Positions 24,553 to 34,031 of a stretch of DNA of 64,000 bases are shown here, piece by piece. This DNA is from Micromonospora inyonensis (lineage in GTDB: Bacteria; Actinomycetota; Actinomycetes; Mycobacteriales; Micromonosporaceae), in assembly GCF_900091415.1 (NCBI RefSeq), contig NZ_FMHU01000001.1:744001-808000 (forward strand), read 5' to 3'. How positions within the stretch are numbered: the first letter of the stretch is position 1; every line of letters begins with the position of its first letter. The position numbers and the translations under genes were made by a program. Under the pieces are notes generated by a model that searched no databases, was not told the origin of the DNA, and was given only the letters and a program-made list of their open reading frames with translations.

Positions 24553-27294
24553 TCACCAGCTCGACGTGAACCGGGGGGAGGCGGGGGACAGGTCCGGGTG
24601 CTCGACCGCCAGGGCCACCGCCGCCGCCTCCTCCAGCCCCAACTCCGCCCCGGCCCCGTACGCGGCGTCGAAGGCCGCGTCGCCCAGCCTGCGGCGGACC
24701 TCCGTCTGCCACCGCAGCCAGTACGCCCCGAACAGGCCCGGCGTGAACCGCATCCGGGCCCGGGTCGCCTGGGCCGCGCCGAAGAGCCGCGCGGCGGTGA
24801 GCGGATCGTCCCCGTCGGCGCAGCGCACCGCGAGCGCGTTCACCGTGTCGCAGGCCCGGCCGTGGTAGCCGTGGCTCACCCGCGACCGCAGCGCCACCTG
24901 AAGGTGCTCGTGGGCGGCGACCAGGTCCCGCCGGGCCAGCGCCACCATGCCCAGCAGCATGTCCACCGAACGCTGCCCCCGCTCCACCGGGCGGGTCGCC
25001 TCCACCGACCGGGCCGCGCCGAGCAGCTCCGCCGCCTCGTCCAGCGCACCGCGCCGCCACAGCAGCTCGGCCAGGCTGTAGACGGCGAGCAACGCGTCGG
25101 CGGCCACCCCCCGGTCCCGCGCCCAGTCGATCACCTCCCGACAGACCTGCTCCGCCTCGACGAACTGCGCCATGTCGACCAGGGGCGCGGCCCGGCCGGC
25201 GAGCACCCGGGCCAGCAGACCGGCGTCCCCGGCCTGCCGCGCCGCCGCCTCGGCCCGCTGGGCGAAGCGCAGCTCCTCGGCGAACTCACCGTCCGCCCCG
25301 GCGTGCAGCGAGTGCATGTGGTACGCCGCAGCCAGCTCCGCCTCGGGAATCCGTTCGCCGGTCTCGGCGATCCGCCCGTAGAGCCGGAACAGCCAGAGCC
25401 GCCCCTCCCGGGCCAGCCCCCGCTCCCGCCACCACAGGTCCAGGCCACCGGCCAGGAGCAGGCCGTCCCGGGCGCGTCCCCCGGTGGCCGACCAGCGCAG
25501 CGCGGCCCTCAGCTCGCCGGCCAGCGGATCGAGCGAGTAGAGCGACAGGGTCACCGGCTGCCCGTCCGGGCCGAGATACGCCCGCCGCAGCACGTGCTGC
25601 GACCAGGCCACGTGCCGGTCCCGGGCGACCTGCTCCTCCCCCGCCGCGGCCAGCCGGCGGGCCGCGTACGCCCGGATCGGGTCGAGCATCCGGTACGTGC
25701 AGCCCGAGGCGCTCGGTTCCGCCAGGATCATCGACTTGTCCACCAGCACCGAGAGCGAACCGAGCGGGTCGTCGTCGAGCAGCCACTCCACCGCCGCCAG
25801 GTCGACCGGCCCGGCGAAGACCGCCAGCCAGCGCAGCAGTCGGGCCGACCGGGGGCCGAGCGTTCGGTACGACCAGGTGACGGTCGCCTGCATGGTGGCG
25901 TGCCGCTCCACCGTCGACCGGATGCCGTCCCCGGGCAGCCCGGCGGTCCGGAGTTCCACGGTGTCCTCCTGCCCGCCCGACCAGGGCCGGGGGACATCCG
26001 GCTCGTCCCGTCCGGCGTCCAGCGCACCGAGCACGTCGGCCAGCCGCTCGGCGAGCTGCCCCGCCGAGAGCACCCGCAGCCGGGCCGCGGCCAGCTCGAT
26101 CGCGAGCGGGAGGCCGTCCAGCCGGTGCACCACCCGGCGCAGGTCGGCCACCTCGGCCGGCCCCGGACGCCGCCCACCCCGGGCGGCCGTGGTCCGGTCG
26201 AGCAGCAGGGCCACCGCGTCGCTCTCACCGCCGTTCGGCGACGGGTCGACCGACAGCGGCGGGATCCGCCACACCACCTCACCGGGGAGACCGAACGACT
26301 CCCGGCTGGTGGCGAGCACCCGCACGCCCCGCGCGCCGGCCAGCAGACGCGAGATCACCTCGGCGGTGGCCGCCGGCTGGGCGTCACAGGTGTCCAGCAC
26401 GACCAGCGTGCGCCGGGTGGCCGCGTACTCGACGAGAGTGTCCATGATCGGGCGACCCGGCTCCGGCCGGAGGCCGAAGGCGGCGGCGACCGCGAACGGC
26501 ACCAGGCCCGGGTCGGTGACCGTGGCGACATCGACCAGCCACACCCCGTCCGGGTACGCCTCGACCAGCCCCGCGCACAGCTCCACCGCGAGCCGGGTCT
26601 TACCCGCGCCGCCCGCGCCGACGACGGTGACCAGACGGTGCCCGGCCACCAGCCGCCGCAGCTCGATCCGCTCCGCCTCCCGCCCGACGAACGAGGTGAC
26701 CCGGGTGGGCAGGTTGTGCGGCGGGGCGTCGGCGGTACGCGGACGCGGGAATTCCCGTTCCAGACCGGGGGCGAGCACCTGGTAGAGCCGTTCCCGGTCG
26801 TCGAAGCCGCGGAGCCGGTGCAGCCCGAGGTCGAGCAGGGACGCCCCGGCGGGCAACGGCTCGGCGTGCCGCACCGTGGACGCCGAGCAGAGCACCTGGC
26901 CGCCGTGGGCGGCGGCGGCGATCCGGGCCGCCCGGTGCACCTCCGGACTGGCGTACTCACCGTCGCGCGGCTCCGCGTAGCCGGTGTGCAGTCCCATCCG
27001 GACCCGGGGAGTCGCCTCCGGGGTCGGCCAGTCGTGCCCGGCCAGCGCCCGTTGCGCGGCCAGGCAGGCGGCCACCGCCACCGTGGCGTCGGCGAAGGCG
27101 ATGAAGAACGAGTCGCCCTCGGTGAGCAGTTCCGCGCCGTCGGCCGCGACCAGGGTGTGCCGCAGCAGTCGACGGTGCTCGTGCAGTACCGGCCGGTAAC
27201 CCGCCCCAAGCATCCGGGCCAGGCGCGTCGAGCCCTCGATGTCGGTGAACAGGAAGGTCACCCAACCGCTCGGGAGGCGGATCCGTGGCGACAT
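24553..27294 (-). CDS. Class III cyclase-domain STAND regulator with TPRs
   Basis: A 913-residue protein in three parts. Residues about 12-165 are a class III nucleotide cyclase domain, with metal Asp residues in FTDIEGSTRL and TEGDSFFIAF and the R of VHRAARIAAAAHGG. Residues about 195-560 form an NB-ARC/AP-ATPase, with P-loop VVGAGGAGKTRLA, LVVLDTCDA as Walker B and DGLPLAIELAAARLR as the GLPLA motif. The remainder is helical and TPR-like. Such proteins are STAND signal switches related to the AfsR/LuxR-LAL group, but no DNA-binding domain is visible. The ligand, and whether it makes cAMP, are unknown. Confidence 0.85.
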   Translation of the reverse strand: MSPRIRLPSGWVTFLFTDIEGSTRLARMLGAGYRPVLHEHRRLLRHTLVAADGAELLTEGDSFFIAFADATVAVAACLAAQRALAGHDWPTPEATPRVRMGLHTGYAEPRDGEYASPEVHRAARIAAAAHGGQVLCSASTVRHAEPLPAGASLLDLGLHRLRGFDDRERLYQVLAPGLEREFPRPRTADAPPHNLPTRVTSFVGREAERIELRRLVAGHRLVTVVGAGGAGKTRLAVELCAGLVEAYPDGVWLVDVATVTDPGLVPFAVAAAFGLRPEPGRPIMDTLVEYAATRRTLVVLDTCDAQPAATAEVISRLLAGARGVRVLATSRESFGLPGEVVWRIPPLSVDPSPNGGESDAVALLLDRTTAARGGRRPGPAEVADLRRVVHRLDGLPLAIELAAARLRVLSAGQLAERLADVLGALDAGRDEPDVPRPWSGGQEDTVELRTAGLPGDGIRSTVERHATMQATVTWSYRTLGPRSARLLRWLAVFAGPVDLAAVEWLLDDDPLGSLSVLVDKSMILAEPSASGCTYRMLDPIRAYAARRLAAAGEEQVARDRHVAWSQHVLRRAYLGPDGQPVTLSLYSLDPLAGELRAALRWSATGGRARDGLLLAGGLDLWWRERGLAREGRLWLFRLYGRIAETGERIPEAELAAAYHMHSLHAGADGEFAEELRFAQRAEAAARQAGDAGLLARVLAGRAAPLVDMAQFVEAEQVCREVIDWARDRGVAADALLAVYSLAELLWRRGALDEAAELLGAARSVEATRPVERGQRSVDMLLGMVALARRDLVAAHEHLQVALRSRVSHGYHGRACDTVNALAVRCADGDDPLTAARLFGAAQATRARMRFTPGLFGAYWLRWQTEVRRRLGDAAFDAAYGAGAELGLEEAAAVALAVEHPDLSPASPRFTSSW

Positions 27295-27419
27295 GCGTGG
27301 AACCTCCGCCCCTGACGTCGCCGGCCATGCTGCCCTATGTCGAAGCCGTCACGCATCGTGAGAACGGCCGGACGGGATCGACCGCAAAGTACCGCAACCA
27401 ACCGACGAGGGCGCGGGAA

Positions 27420-27641
27420 TCAGCAGCCGCAACCGCCGCCGCAACAGCCGCCGCCAGCCGGGGCACCTCCTCCGCCGGCCGGTCCGGCACCACCCCGGCC
27501 GGTCACCGCGACGGTGGAGAGGAGCTTGACGGTGTCCTCGTGGCCCTGGGGGCAGGAGGCCGGCGCACCAGCCTGGGCCATCGGCCGGTTGACCTCGAAG
27601 GTGGCGCCGCATGCGCGGCAGCGGAACTCGTACCGGGGCAT
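27420..27641 (-). CDS. FmdB-type zinc ribbon protein
   Basis: A 73-residue protein beginning MPRYEFRCRACG, the standard opening of the FmdB/CxxC_CxxC_SSSS zinc-ribbon family; the second metal knuckle is C-P-Q-G-H. The tail is Gly-rich and ends CCGGGCGC, giving extra potential metal ligands. The function is unproven; relatives were linked to regulation of formamidase. The frame is open far upstream, but ATG 27641 lies 6 nt after a TACCCT hexamer (27648-27653), so it is probably leaderless. It precedes the STAND regulator by 125 nt and diverges from the transglycosylase gene. Confidence 0.85.
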   Translation of the reverse strand: MPRYEFRCRACGATFEVNRPMAQAGAPASCPQGHEDTVKLLSTVAVTGRGGAGPAGGGGAPAGGGCCGGGCGC

Positions 27642-27697
27642 GGCACAAGGGTACGACCGGTCCTGACGTCGGCGCTGACATGGGTAATACTCGACGG

Positions 27698-29011
27698 GTG
27701 GTGGACGGAGAGGACAGCCTGCGGAGTCGGCCCCTGCGTCCGGCCGCGCCGCCCGACGGGCCGCTCGCCACGTCGGGCGCCGCCGACGAACCCGCGCGCG
27801 TCGCCGGTGCGGTGCCGCGCCCCCGGACGCCGGTGCCGCCGGACGCGCTGCGCCCGACCGTCCCGGCACCGGGCAACTCCCCGCCGCCCGGCACCGCACC
27901 GGCGGAGACCACCGCGCCCGTTGCGCCCACCGCGGACCCGACGACAACGACCGGGCCCGACGTCAAGACCGGGCCGGACGACAAGACCGGGCCGGACGCG
28001 AAGAGCGACCCGGACGACACGACCGGGCCGGACGCGAAGAGCGGGCCGGACGACACGACCACGTCGGACACGGGGAGCGAGCCGGGACGGGCTACCCGCC
28101 GCCGGTACCGGGTGCCGTACGCGCATGCCGTACGCCTGCCGCCGCCCCGGCAGGCCGCAGCCGGCGCGGTCCGGGCCACCCGGGCCTGGTCGAAGCGCCC
28201 CAGCGGCCGGTTCGCCCTCTCCGCGGCCTTCCTGCTCGGCCTGGTCTCCGCCACCGCGGCGGCCGGTGCCCTGCTGGTCCCGGCGACCGCCCCCGCGCCG
28301 CGCCCGGTCGCCGGGAGCGGCAGCCCGGACGCCTCCGTCGGACCGACCACCGTGCCGTCCTTCCCCGGTGGGGTCGTGCCGCCCGGGACGCCTCTGCCCG
28401 GCGGGGTCAACCCCGGCGGCGTCCCGCTGCCGACCGGTCGCCCGGCCGACGCGCTCGCCGACTGGGCCCGGGTGACCGGCGAGAAGGCCGGCATCCCGCA
28501 GGTGGCCATGCAGGCGTACGGCTACGCCGAGCTGGTGCTCGCCCGGACCACGCCCAACTGCTCGTTGAGCTGGACCACCCTCGCCGCCATCGGCTACGTC
28601 GAGTCGCGGCACGGCGCGGCCAACGGCGCGAAGCTGATGCCGGACGGGCAGGCACTGCCGGAGATCATCGGCGATCCACTCGACGGCAACGGCGGGCGGC
28701 AGCGGATCCTCGACAGCGACCGGGGCCGCCTCGACCGGGACCTCACCTACGACCGGGCGGTCGGTCCGATGCAGTTCATCCCGACCACCTGGCAGGAGAT
28801 CGGCGCGGACGCGGACAACGACGGCGTGAAGAACCCACACGACCTGGACGACGCGGCGCTCGCCGCCGGCAGCTACCTCTGCAAGGGCGGCCGGAAGATG
28901 ACCGTCCCCGGTGACTGGTGGGGCGCGATCCTGTCCTACAACGACGTCCGCCGGTACGCACAGGACGTGTTCTACAAGGCCAACGCGTACGGCGTGACGA
29001 GTCGCGGCTGA
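27698..29011 (+). CDS. Membrane-anchored lytic transglycosylase (SLT/MltB-like)
   Basis: A type II membrane protein of about 437 residues. A long disordered N-terminus contains acidic repeats of the TGPDAKSGPDD kind; a single transmembrane helix (FALSAAFLLGLVSATAAA) follows near residue 175. After a Gly/Pro linker comes the transglycosylase domain with catalytic Glu in IGYVESRHG, GPMQFIPTTW and AILSYNDVRRYAQDV. It should cleave glycan strands of peptidoglycan, leaving 1,6-anhydro ends. GTG 27698 lies 7 nt after TAATAC (27685-27690), the best -10 in the area, so it is probably leaderless; GTG 27701 and ATG 27680 are alternatives. Confidence 0.83.
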   Translation: MVDGEDSLRSRPLRPAAPPDGPLATSGAADEPARVAGAVPRPRTPVPPDALRPTVPAPGNSPPPGTAPAETTAPVAPTADPTTTTGPDVKTGPDDKTGPDAKSDPDDTTGPDAKSGPDDTTTSDTGSEPGRATRRRYRVPYAHAVRLPPPRQAAAGAVRATRAWSKRPSGRFALSAAFLLGLVSATAAAGALLVPATAPAPRPVAGSGSPDASVGPTTVPSFPGGVVPPGTPLPGGVNPGGVPLPTGRPADALADWARVTGEKAGIPQVAMQAYGYAELVLARTTPNCSLSWTTLAAIGYVESRHGAANGAKLMPDGQALPEIIGDPLDGNGGRQRILDSDRGRLDRDLTYDRAVGPMQFIPTTWQEIGADADNDGVKNPHDLDDAALAAGSYLCKGGRKMTVPGDWWGAILSYNDVRRYAQDVFYKANAYGVTSRG

Positions 29012-29081
29012 GCCGACGCGTCCGTCCCGGACGAACTGGATACTTCCCCCGGGCTGCGGATGCCGGCAAGCTGTACGGGTG

Positions 29082-30101
29082 ATGGTGCGCGAGTGGGATC
29101 CCCGGACCGCGTCGTCCGCCGAGATGGCGTCCCTGCTTGCAACGCTGAACGCGGTCCTGGCAGCCGACCTGCCCGACGACCCACCCTGGCGGGAGACCGC
29201 ACTGCGGGAGTACCTCTCCGAGGTGATGCCCGGTGAGCGGCGGATCTCCTGGGTGGCCCGGACCGAACCGGCCGCCGACGGCACGCCGGGGGCGATCGTC
29301 GGCCACGTGCACGTGCTCCTGCTCGGTGACATCGGGGTGCTGGAGGTGCTGGTGCACCCGAGCGTGCGCCGCACCGGCCTCGGCCGTGACCTGGTCCGGC
29401 TGGCCGCGCGCCGCACGTACCAGGAGGGTTTCCGGTCGGTCGGGGTCGAGGTGGTCGGCGGGACGCCGGCCATGGCGTTCTTCGAAGCGCTCGGCTTCGG
29501 CCAGGACTACGTGGAGACCCGCAGCGTGCTCCGGCTCGGCACGGTGGACTGGGCGGCGCTGGAGGCGATGGCCACCGGGATCGGCACGGGCTACCGGATC
29601 GAGTTCTGTCCGGGCGGGCCGCCCGACGAGCTGATCGAGTCGTACGCCCGCGCCAAGGCCGAGTCGCGCGACGTCGAGGACGGCGACCTGCGCCCCAGCT
29701 CCTACGACCCCCAACGGCTCCGGGACAGCCTGGACTGCCTGCACCGGCGGGGCATGAAGCCGTACGTCGTCTTCGCCATCCACGAACGCACCGGCGAGGT
29801 CGCCGGGCTGACCGAGGTGGTCGTGCCGGCCCAGCACCCCACCCGGGCCGACCAGTACGACACCATCGTCGTACCGGATCACCGGGGCCACGGCATCGAC
29901 CGGGCGATCAAGGCCCGGATGCTGCTCGACCTGCGGGCCGCCGAGCCGGAGCTGACCGAGGTGCAGACCTGGAACGCCCAGGCCAACGAGGCCATGCTGG
30001 CGGTGAACGCCGAGCTGGGGTACCGCCCCGACCGCCAGTGGTGCGAGTACGGCGCCGACGTGGCGGAGCTGGTACACCGGTTGGACGCGCTGGCCCGCTG
30101 A
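29082..30101 (+). CDS. Tandem GNAT acetyltransferase
   Basis: A 339-residue protein with two GNAT domains. The first has VLVHPSVRRTGLGRDLVRLAA with the acetyl-CoA R/Q-x-x-G-x-G/A loop; the second has TIVVPDHRGHGIDRAIKARM followed by WNAQANEAMLAVNAELGY. Two-domain GNATs include mycothiol synthase, but this one shows no specific MshD signature, so the acceptor is unknown. GTG 29079 immediately before the ATG is an alternative start. It is monocistronic, with 67 nt to the upstream transglycosylase gene. Confidence 0.88.
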   Translation: MVREWDPRTASSAEMASLLATLNAVLAADLPDDPPWRETALREYLSEVMPGERRISWVARTEPAADGTPGAIVGHVHVLLLGDIGVLEVLVHPSVRRTGLGRDLVRLAARRTYQEGFRSVGVEVVGGTPAMAFFEALGFGQDYVETRSVLRLGTVDWAALEAMATGIGTGYRIEFCPGGPPDELIESYARAKAESRDVEDGDLRPSSYDPQRLRDSLDCLHRRGMKPYVVFAIHERTGEVAGLTEVVVPAQHPTRADQYDTIVVPDHRGHGIDRAIKARMLLDLRAAEPELTEVQTWNAQANEAMLAVNAELGYRPDRQWCEYGADVAELVHRLDALAR

Positions 30102-30196
30102 CCGGTTGTTCACCGCCCCGACCCGTGGGGGATGGACGCCGTACCGGATCGACGCCTAACGTGCGGTGGTTCCCGTCCATCCCTCGTGGAGGCCCC

Positions 30197-33100
30197 ATGC
30201 GCCCGCGCCGCACTCTCGCCGCGCTCGCGACAGCCACCGCCGTGACCACCGTCGCGGCCATCGGTGTCGCACCCACTGCGGCCAGCGCCGCGCCCACCGA
30301 CCTGTTCATCTCGGAGTACGTCGAGGGCTCGTCGAACAACAAGGCGATCGAGCTGTTCAACGGCACCGGTGCCGCCGTCGACCTGACCGGCGGCGGTTAC
30401 CAGCTCCAGTTCCACTTCAACGGCTCGACCACCCCGACCAGTCTGGCGCTGACCGGCACGGTCGCCGCCGGGGACGTCTTCGTCCTCGCCAGCTCCTCGG
30501 CCAACGCGGCGATCCTCGCCCAGGCCGACCAGACCACCGGTGCGAGCCTCTTCAACGGCGACGACGCGATCGTGCTCCGCCGGGGCACGACCGTGCTCGA
30601 CTCGATCGGCCAGGTCGGTGTCGACCCGGGCACCGAATGGGGCAGCGGCGTCACCAGCACCGAGAACAACACCCTGCGCCGGCTGGCCACGGTGACCGCC
30701 GGGGACACCGACCCGTCCGACGCCTTCGACCCGGCCGCCCAGTGGGCCGGGTTCGCCACCGACACGTCCGACGGGCTCGGCACGCACACGGTCGACGGGG
30801 GCGGGCCGGTCGACCAGCCGGCCGTACTCACCTGCGGCCCGGCCCTGGTCACCCCGGCCGGTACGGCGGCGAGCCGGGAGGTCACCGCCGTCGACGCCGA
30901 CGACCGGATCGCCGACCTGGCGGTCACCACGGTCACGCCGGCCCCGACCGCCGGGACGATCGCCCGGACCGCGTTCACCGCCGCCGACGCGGTGGGCGGC
31001 ACCGCCCGGGCCACCGTGACCGCCAGCGCCGACCTGGCTGCCGGGGCGTACGCGGTGACGGTGACCGCGACCGACGCCGACGGGGGCACCGCCACCTGCA
31101 CCCTGACCGTGACGGTGACCCGCGAGCTGACCGTCGGCGAGGTGCAGGGCCCGACCACCGACGCCGAGTCCGGCCCGGCCGACCGGTCCCCGCTCGCCCC
31201 GCCCTCGGGCAACGGCAGCAGCAGCGCGCTGTACGACGTCCGGGGCGTGGTCACCCAGCACACCCTGGCGCGGACCTCGGCCGGCGCCGAGCAGCACGGC
31301 TTCTTCCTCCAGAGCCGCGCCGACGCCACCGACGGCGACCCGACCAGCTCGGACGGCGTCTTCGTCTTCATGGGCTCGTTCACCTCGCTGATCGGCGGCT
31401 ACGTGCCGACCGTCGGCGACGAGGTGGTGCTCCGCGCCCGGGTGTCGGAGTACTTCAACCAGACCCAGCTCTCCTCGGCGTCGCTGGTCCGCAAGATCAC
31501 CTCCGGGCTGGACGTGAACGGCGTCGTCACGGTCACCGACGCGGTGCCGCCGACCGACCTCACCGCCGCGCAGCGGTTCTGGGAGCGGCACGAGGGGGCC
31601 CGGCTGCGGGTCCGGGCCGGCAGCGGCGCGGTGAGCGGACGGGACGTCTTCGCGTCCACCGCCGATGCGGAGACCTGGCTGGTCGACCGGGACGACCCGC
31701 TGCTGGACCGGGTCGACCCGTACGCCCGCCGGGTGTTCCGGGACGCGCACCCGCTGGACAACGACCCGACCCGACTCTTCGACGACGGCAACGGTCAGCG
31801 GATCATGCTGGGCAGCATGGGCGTCAAGGCCACCGCCGGGGACAGCACCGCCATGCTCCCGCCGACGCGGACCTTCGACACGCTGGCTCACGACGCGTAC
31901 GGCGCGCTCTACTACTCCTTCGAGAAGTACGGCGTCCAGGTCGAGCAGGCGGCCTTCACGGCCGGGGCCGACCCGTCGAGGAACGATCCGCCCCGCCCGG
32001 CCGACCGGTCGAAGGAGATCGCGATCGCCACGTACAACGTGGAGAACCTCTACGACCACCGGGACGACCCCTTCGACGGCTGCGACTTCACCGGCAACGC
32101 CGGCTGCCCGGGTGTCCGCCCGCCGTTCGACTACGTGCCCGCCGGTGAGCAGGAGTACCGCGACCAGCTCGGCAACCTCGCCGACCAGATCGTCACCGAC
32201 CTGCACGCACCGGACCTGATCCTGGTGCAGGAGGCCGAGGACCAGGACATCTGCACCGTCTCCGGCGGCGCGCTGGTCTGCGGCGACACCAACGACGCCG
32301 ACGGCGCGCCGGACACCCTCCAGGAGCTGGCGCTCGCGGTGGCCGCCGCCGGTGGCCCGGCCTACGCCGCGGCGTACGACCGCACCGGAGCGGACGCCCG
32401 GGGCATCACCGCCGGGTTCCTCTACCGCACCGACCGGCTGTCGCTGGCCGGGGCGACCGCTGCCGACCCGCTGCTCGGCGCCTCCCCCACCGTCGTCTAC
32501 CGGTCGGCGGGGCTGCCGTCCAACGCGGACGTGCAGAACCCGAAGGCGCTCAACGCGCTGCTGCCGCCGGACGTCGACACGTCCACCGGCAAGGACGGCG
32601 ACAACGTCTTCACCCGGGCTCCGCAGCTCGCGAAATTCACCGTGAGGGCGACCCCGGGTGGGGCCGAGTCGTACACCCTCTGGGCGCTGAGCAACCACTA
32701 CTCGTCCGGGCCGGACAGCCGGGTCGGGCAGCGCACCGAGCAGGCCCGGTACGGCGCGGCGATCGTCACCGCGATCGAGGCGTCCGATCCGTACGCCCGG
32801 GTGGTCTACGGCGGTGACCTGAACGTCTTCCCCCGCCCGGACGACCCGATCGCCACCGGCGCGGACCCGACGCCGTCGGACCAGCTCGCCCCCCTGTACC
32901 AGGCGGGCCTGCGCAACCTCTGGGACGACCTGGTCGCGGACGTTCCCTCGTCGGCGTACTCGTACAGCTTCGAGGGGCACGCGCAGACCCTGGACCACCT
33001 GTTCGTCAACGACGCGCTGCACGCCGACCTGGTCCAGGTGCGCGCGGCGCACGTCAACGCCGACTGGCCGGCCGAGCACGCCGGGGACGGGTCGCGGGGC

Positions 33101-33475
33101 TCCAGCGACCACGACCCGCAGGTGGCCCGCTTCTCCTCCCGGGCGTCGCTGAGCGTGGCGGACGTCCGGGTGGTCGAGGGGGACCGGGGCGACACCCGGG
33201 CCACCTTCACGGTGACGGTCTCCCGGCCGCTCTCCCAGCCGGTGCTGATCTGCGCCGGCACGCTCGCCGTGACCGCGCAGCCCGGGTCGGACTTCCGGTC
33301 GTACGCCGGTTGCCGGACGCTCCCCGCCGGGCAGCCCTCGGTCGAGTTCACGGTCGACGTCCGGGGTGACCGGAAGCCGGAGGCCGACGAGCGGTTCGCC
33401 CTGGTGGTGGGCGGCGTGCCGGGTCTGCTGCTCGCCGACCCGATCGCGTTCGGCACCGTCGTCGACGACGACTGA
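30197..33475 (+). CDS. ExeM/NucH-type extracellular endonuclease
   Basis: A 1,092-residue secreted nuclease. The signal peptide (residues 1-32, ASA-A) is followed by a lamin-tail domain (about 33-150, LFISEYVEGSSNNKAIELFNG), a beta-sandwich region, an OB-like segment, and an endonuclease/exonuclease/phosphatase domain (about 605-975) with ATYNVENLYDH, LSNHYSS, GGDLNVFP and SSDHDPQVARF. A C-terminal Calx-beta-like domain ends the protein (from about 985: VRVVEGDRGDTRATFTVTVS). It should degrade extracellular DNA. ATG 30197 has GTGGAGG upstream. A single GTTCACC lies ahead of the promoter; I do not count it as a PHO box. A hairpin terminator follows. Confidence 0.9.
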   Translation: MRPRRTLAALATATAVTTVAAIGVAPTAASAAPTDLFISEYVEGSSNNKAIELFNGTGAAVDLTGGGYQLQFHFNGSTTPTSLALTGTVAAGDVFVLASSSANAAILAQADQTTGASLFNGDDAIVLRRGTTVLDSIGQVGVDPGTEWGSGVTSTENNTLRRLATVTAGDTDPSDAFDPAAQWAGFATDTSDGLGTHTVDGGGPVDQPAVLTCGPALVTPAGTAASREVTAVDADDRIADLAVTTVTPAPTAGTIARTAFTAADAVGGTARATVTASADLAAGAYAVTVTATDADGGTATCTLTVTVTRELTVGEVQGPTTDAESGPADRSPLAPPSGNGSSSALYDVRGVVTQHTLARTSAGAEQHGFFLQSRADATDGDPTSSDGVFVFMGSFTSLIGGYVPTVGDEVVLRARVSEYFNQTQLSSASLVRKITSGLDVNGVVTVTDAVPPTDLTAAQRFWERHEGARLRVRAGSGAVSGRDVFASTADAETWLVDRDDPLLDRVDPYARRVFRDAHPLDNDPTRLFDDGNGQRIMLGSMGVKATAGDSTAMLPPTRTFDTLAHDAYGALYYSFEKYGVQVEQAAFTAGADPSRNDPPRPADRSKEIAIATYNVENLYDHRDDPFDGCDFTGNAGCPGVRPPFDYVPAGEQEYRDQLGNLADQIVTDLHAPDLILVQEAEDQDICTVSGGALVCGDTNDADGAPDTLQELALAVAAAGGPAYAAAYDRTGADARGITAGFLYRTDRLSLAGATAADPLLGASPTVVYRSAGLPSNADVQNPKALNALLPPDVDTSTGKDGDNVFTRAPQLAKFTVRATPGGAESYTLWALSNHYSSGPDSRVGQRTEQARYGAAIVTAIEASDPYARVVYGGDLNVFPRPDDPIATGADPTPSDQLAPLYQAGLRNLWDDLVADVPSSAYSYSFEGHAQTLDHLFVNDALHADLVQVRAAHVNADWPAEHAGDGSRGSSDHDPQVARFSSRASLSVADVRVVEGDRGDTRATFTVTVSRPLSQPVLICAGTLAVTAQPGSDFRSYAGCRTLPAGQPSVEFTVDVRGDRKPEADERFALVVGGVPGLLLADPIAFGTVVDDD

Positions 33476-33492
33476 CCGGTCGCGAGCCGGCC

Positions 33493-33533
33493 ACGGCCCG
33501 TCGCCCGGGTGTCCTGCCTGGGCGGCGGGCCGT
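33493..33533. terminator. Intrinsic terminator hairpin
   Basis: Arms ACGGCCCGTCGCCC (33493-33506) and GGGCGGCGGGCCGT (33520-33533) pair over 14 bp with one G-U, 18 nt after the nuclease stop. No T-run follows, as is common in this GC range. Confidence 0.7.
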
Positions 33534-33653
33534 CGCCGTGTCGGCGATGGCACCGTCGGCGCAGGCTGTCGCCAGATCGACATTCATGATCTACGATCTC
33601 TCCACCGGTCACCCCGCTCTGGACCGGCCACCCCCGCGAACCAAGGATGGGCC

Positions 33654-34031
33654 ATGCAGGAGAACGATCGTCCCGTCGGGATGTCCGAGCTGGCGGTCAG
33701 CCGGCGCACCGTCTTCGCGGCGCTGGGTGTCGGCATCGGACTCGGAGCCGTCGGCCTGCCGACGGCGGCGAGCGCGGCGGTCACCGGGTGGAGCAACCCC
33801 AGCCTCGGCACCCTCACCTCCGGCTACAAGACCGCCTCCCGGCCGGGTCACCTGGGATGGGACATCGCCAACAGCCAGGGCACCCCGATCTACGCCGTGG
33901 CGGCCGGCACGGTGCGGGACATCCGTGACCGTCGGGAGATCCGCCCCGGAGCCGGACCAGCATCCGCGCCGGTGGCCGACATCAGCACGGCCCGGACCGG
34001 TGGCCGACCTCGACACCGCCCGGGTCAGTAG
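33654..34031 (+). pseudogene. Truncated M23 (LytM) peptidase remnant
   Basis: A 125-residue open frame. A Tat-like signal (SRRTVFAALGVGIGLG ... ASA) leads into the start of an M23/LytM metallopeptidase: GYKTASRPGHLGWDIA holds the first zinc motif (H-x3-D), followed by TPIYAVAAGTV. The family's remaining strands and the second motif HxH are absent; after about residue 88 the sequence becomes unrelated low-complexity residues and stops. The 3' end contains an imperfect 27-nt duplication (CCGGTGGCCGAC twice) and overlaps the hemB stop on the other strand. A 3' deletion or rearrangement is likely; the protein cannot be an active M23 enzyme. Confidence 0.75.

Noticed and set aside
30108..30114. 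Single GTTCACC upstream of the ExeM nuclease as a PHO box
   Set aside because: PHO boxes need at least two phased repeats; only one is present, so phosphate control is not supported.
30110..33583. A 1,157-residue open frame on the minus strand across the nuclease gene
   Set aside because: It is a shadow of the ExeM nuclease gene: low-complexity Arg/Gly/Val composition, no domain, and opposite to a well-supported secreted nuclease.
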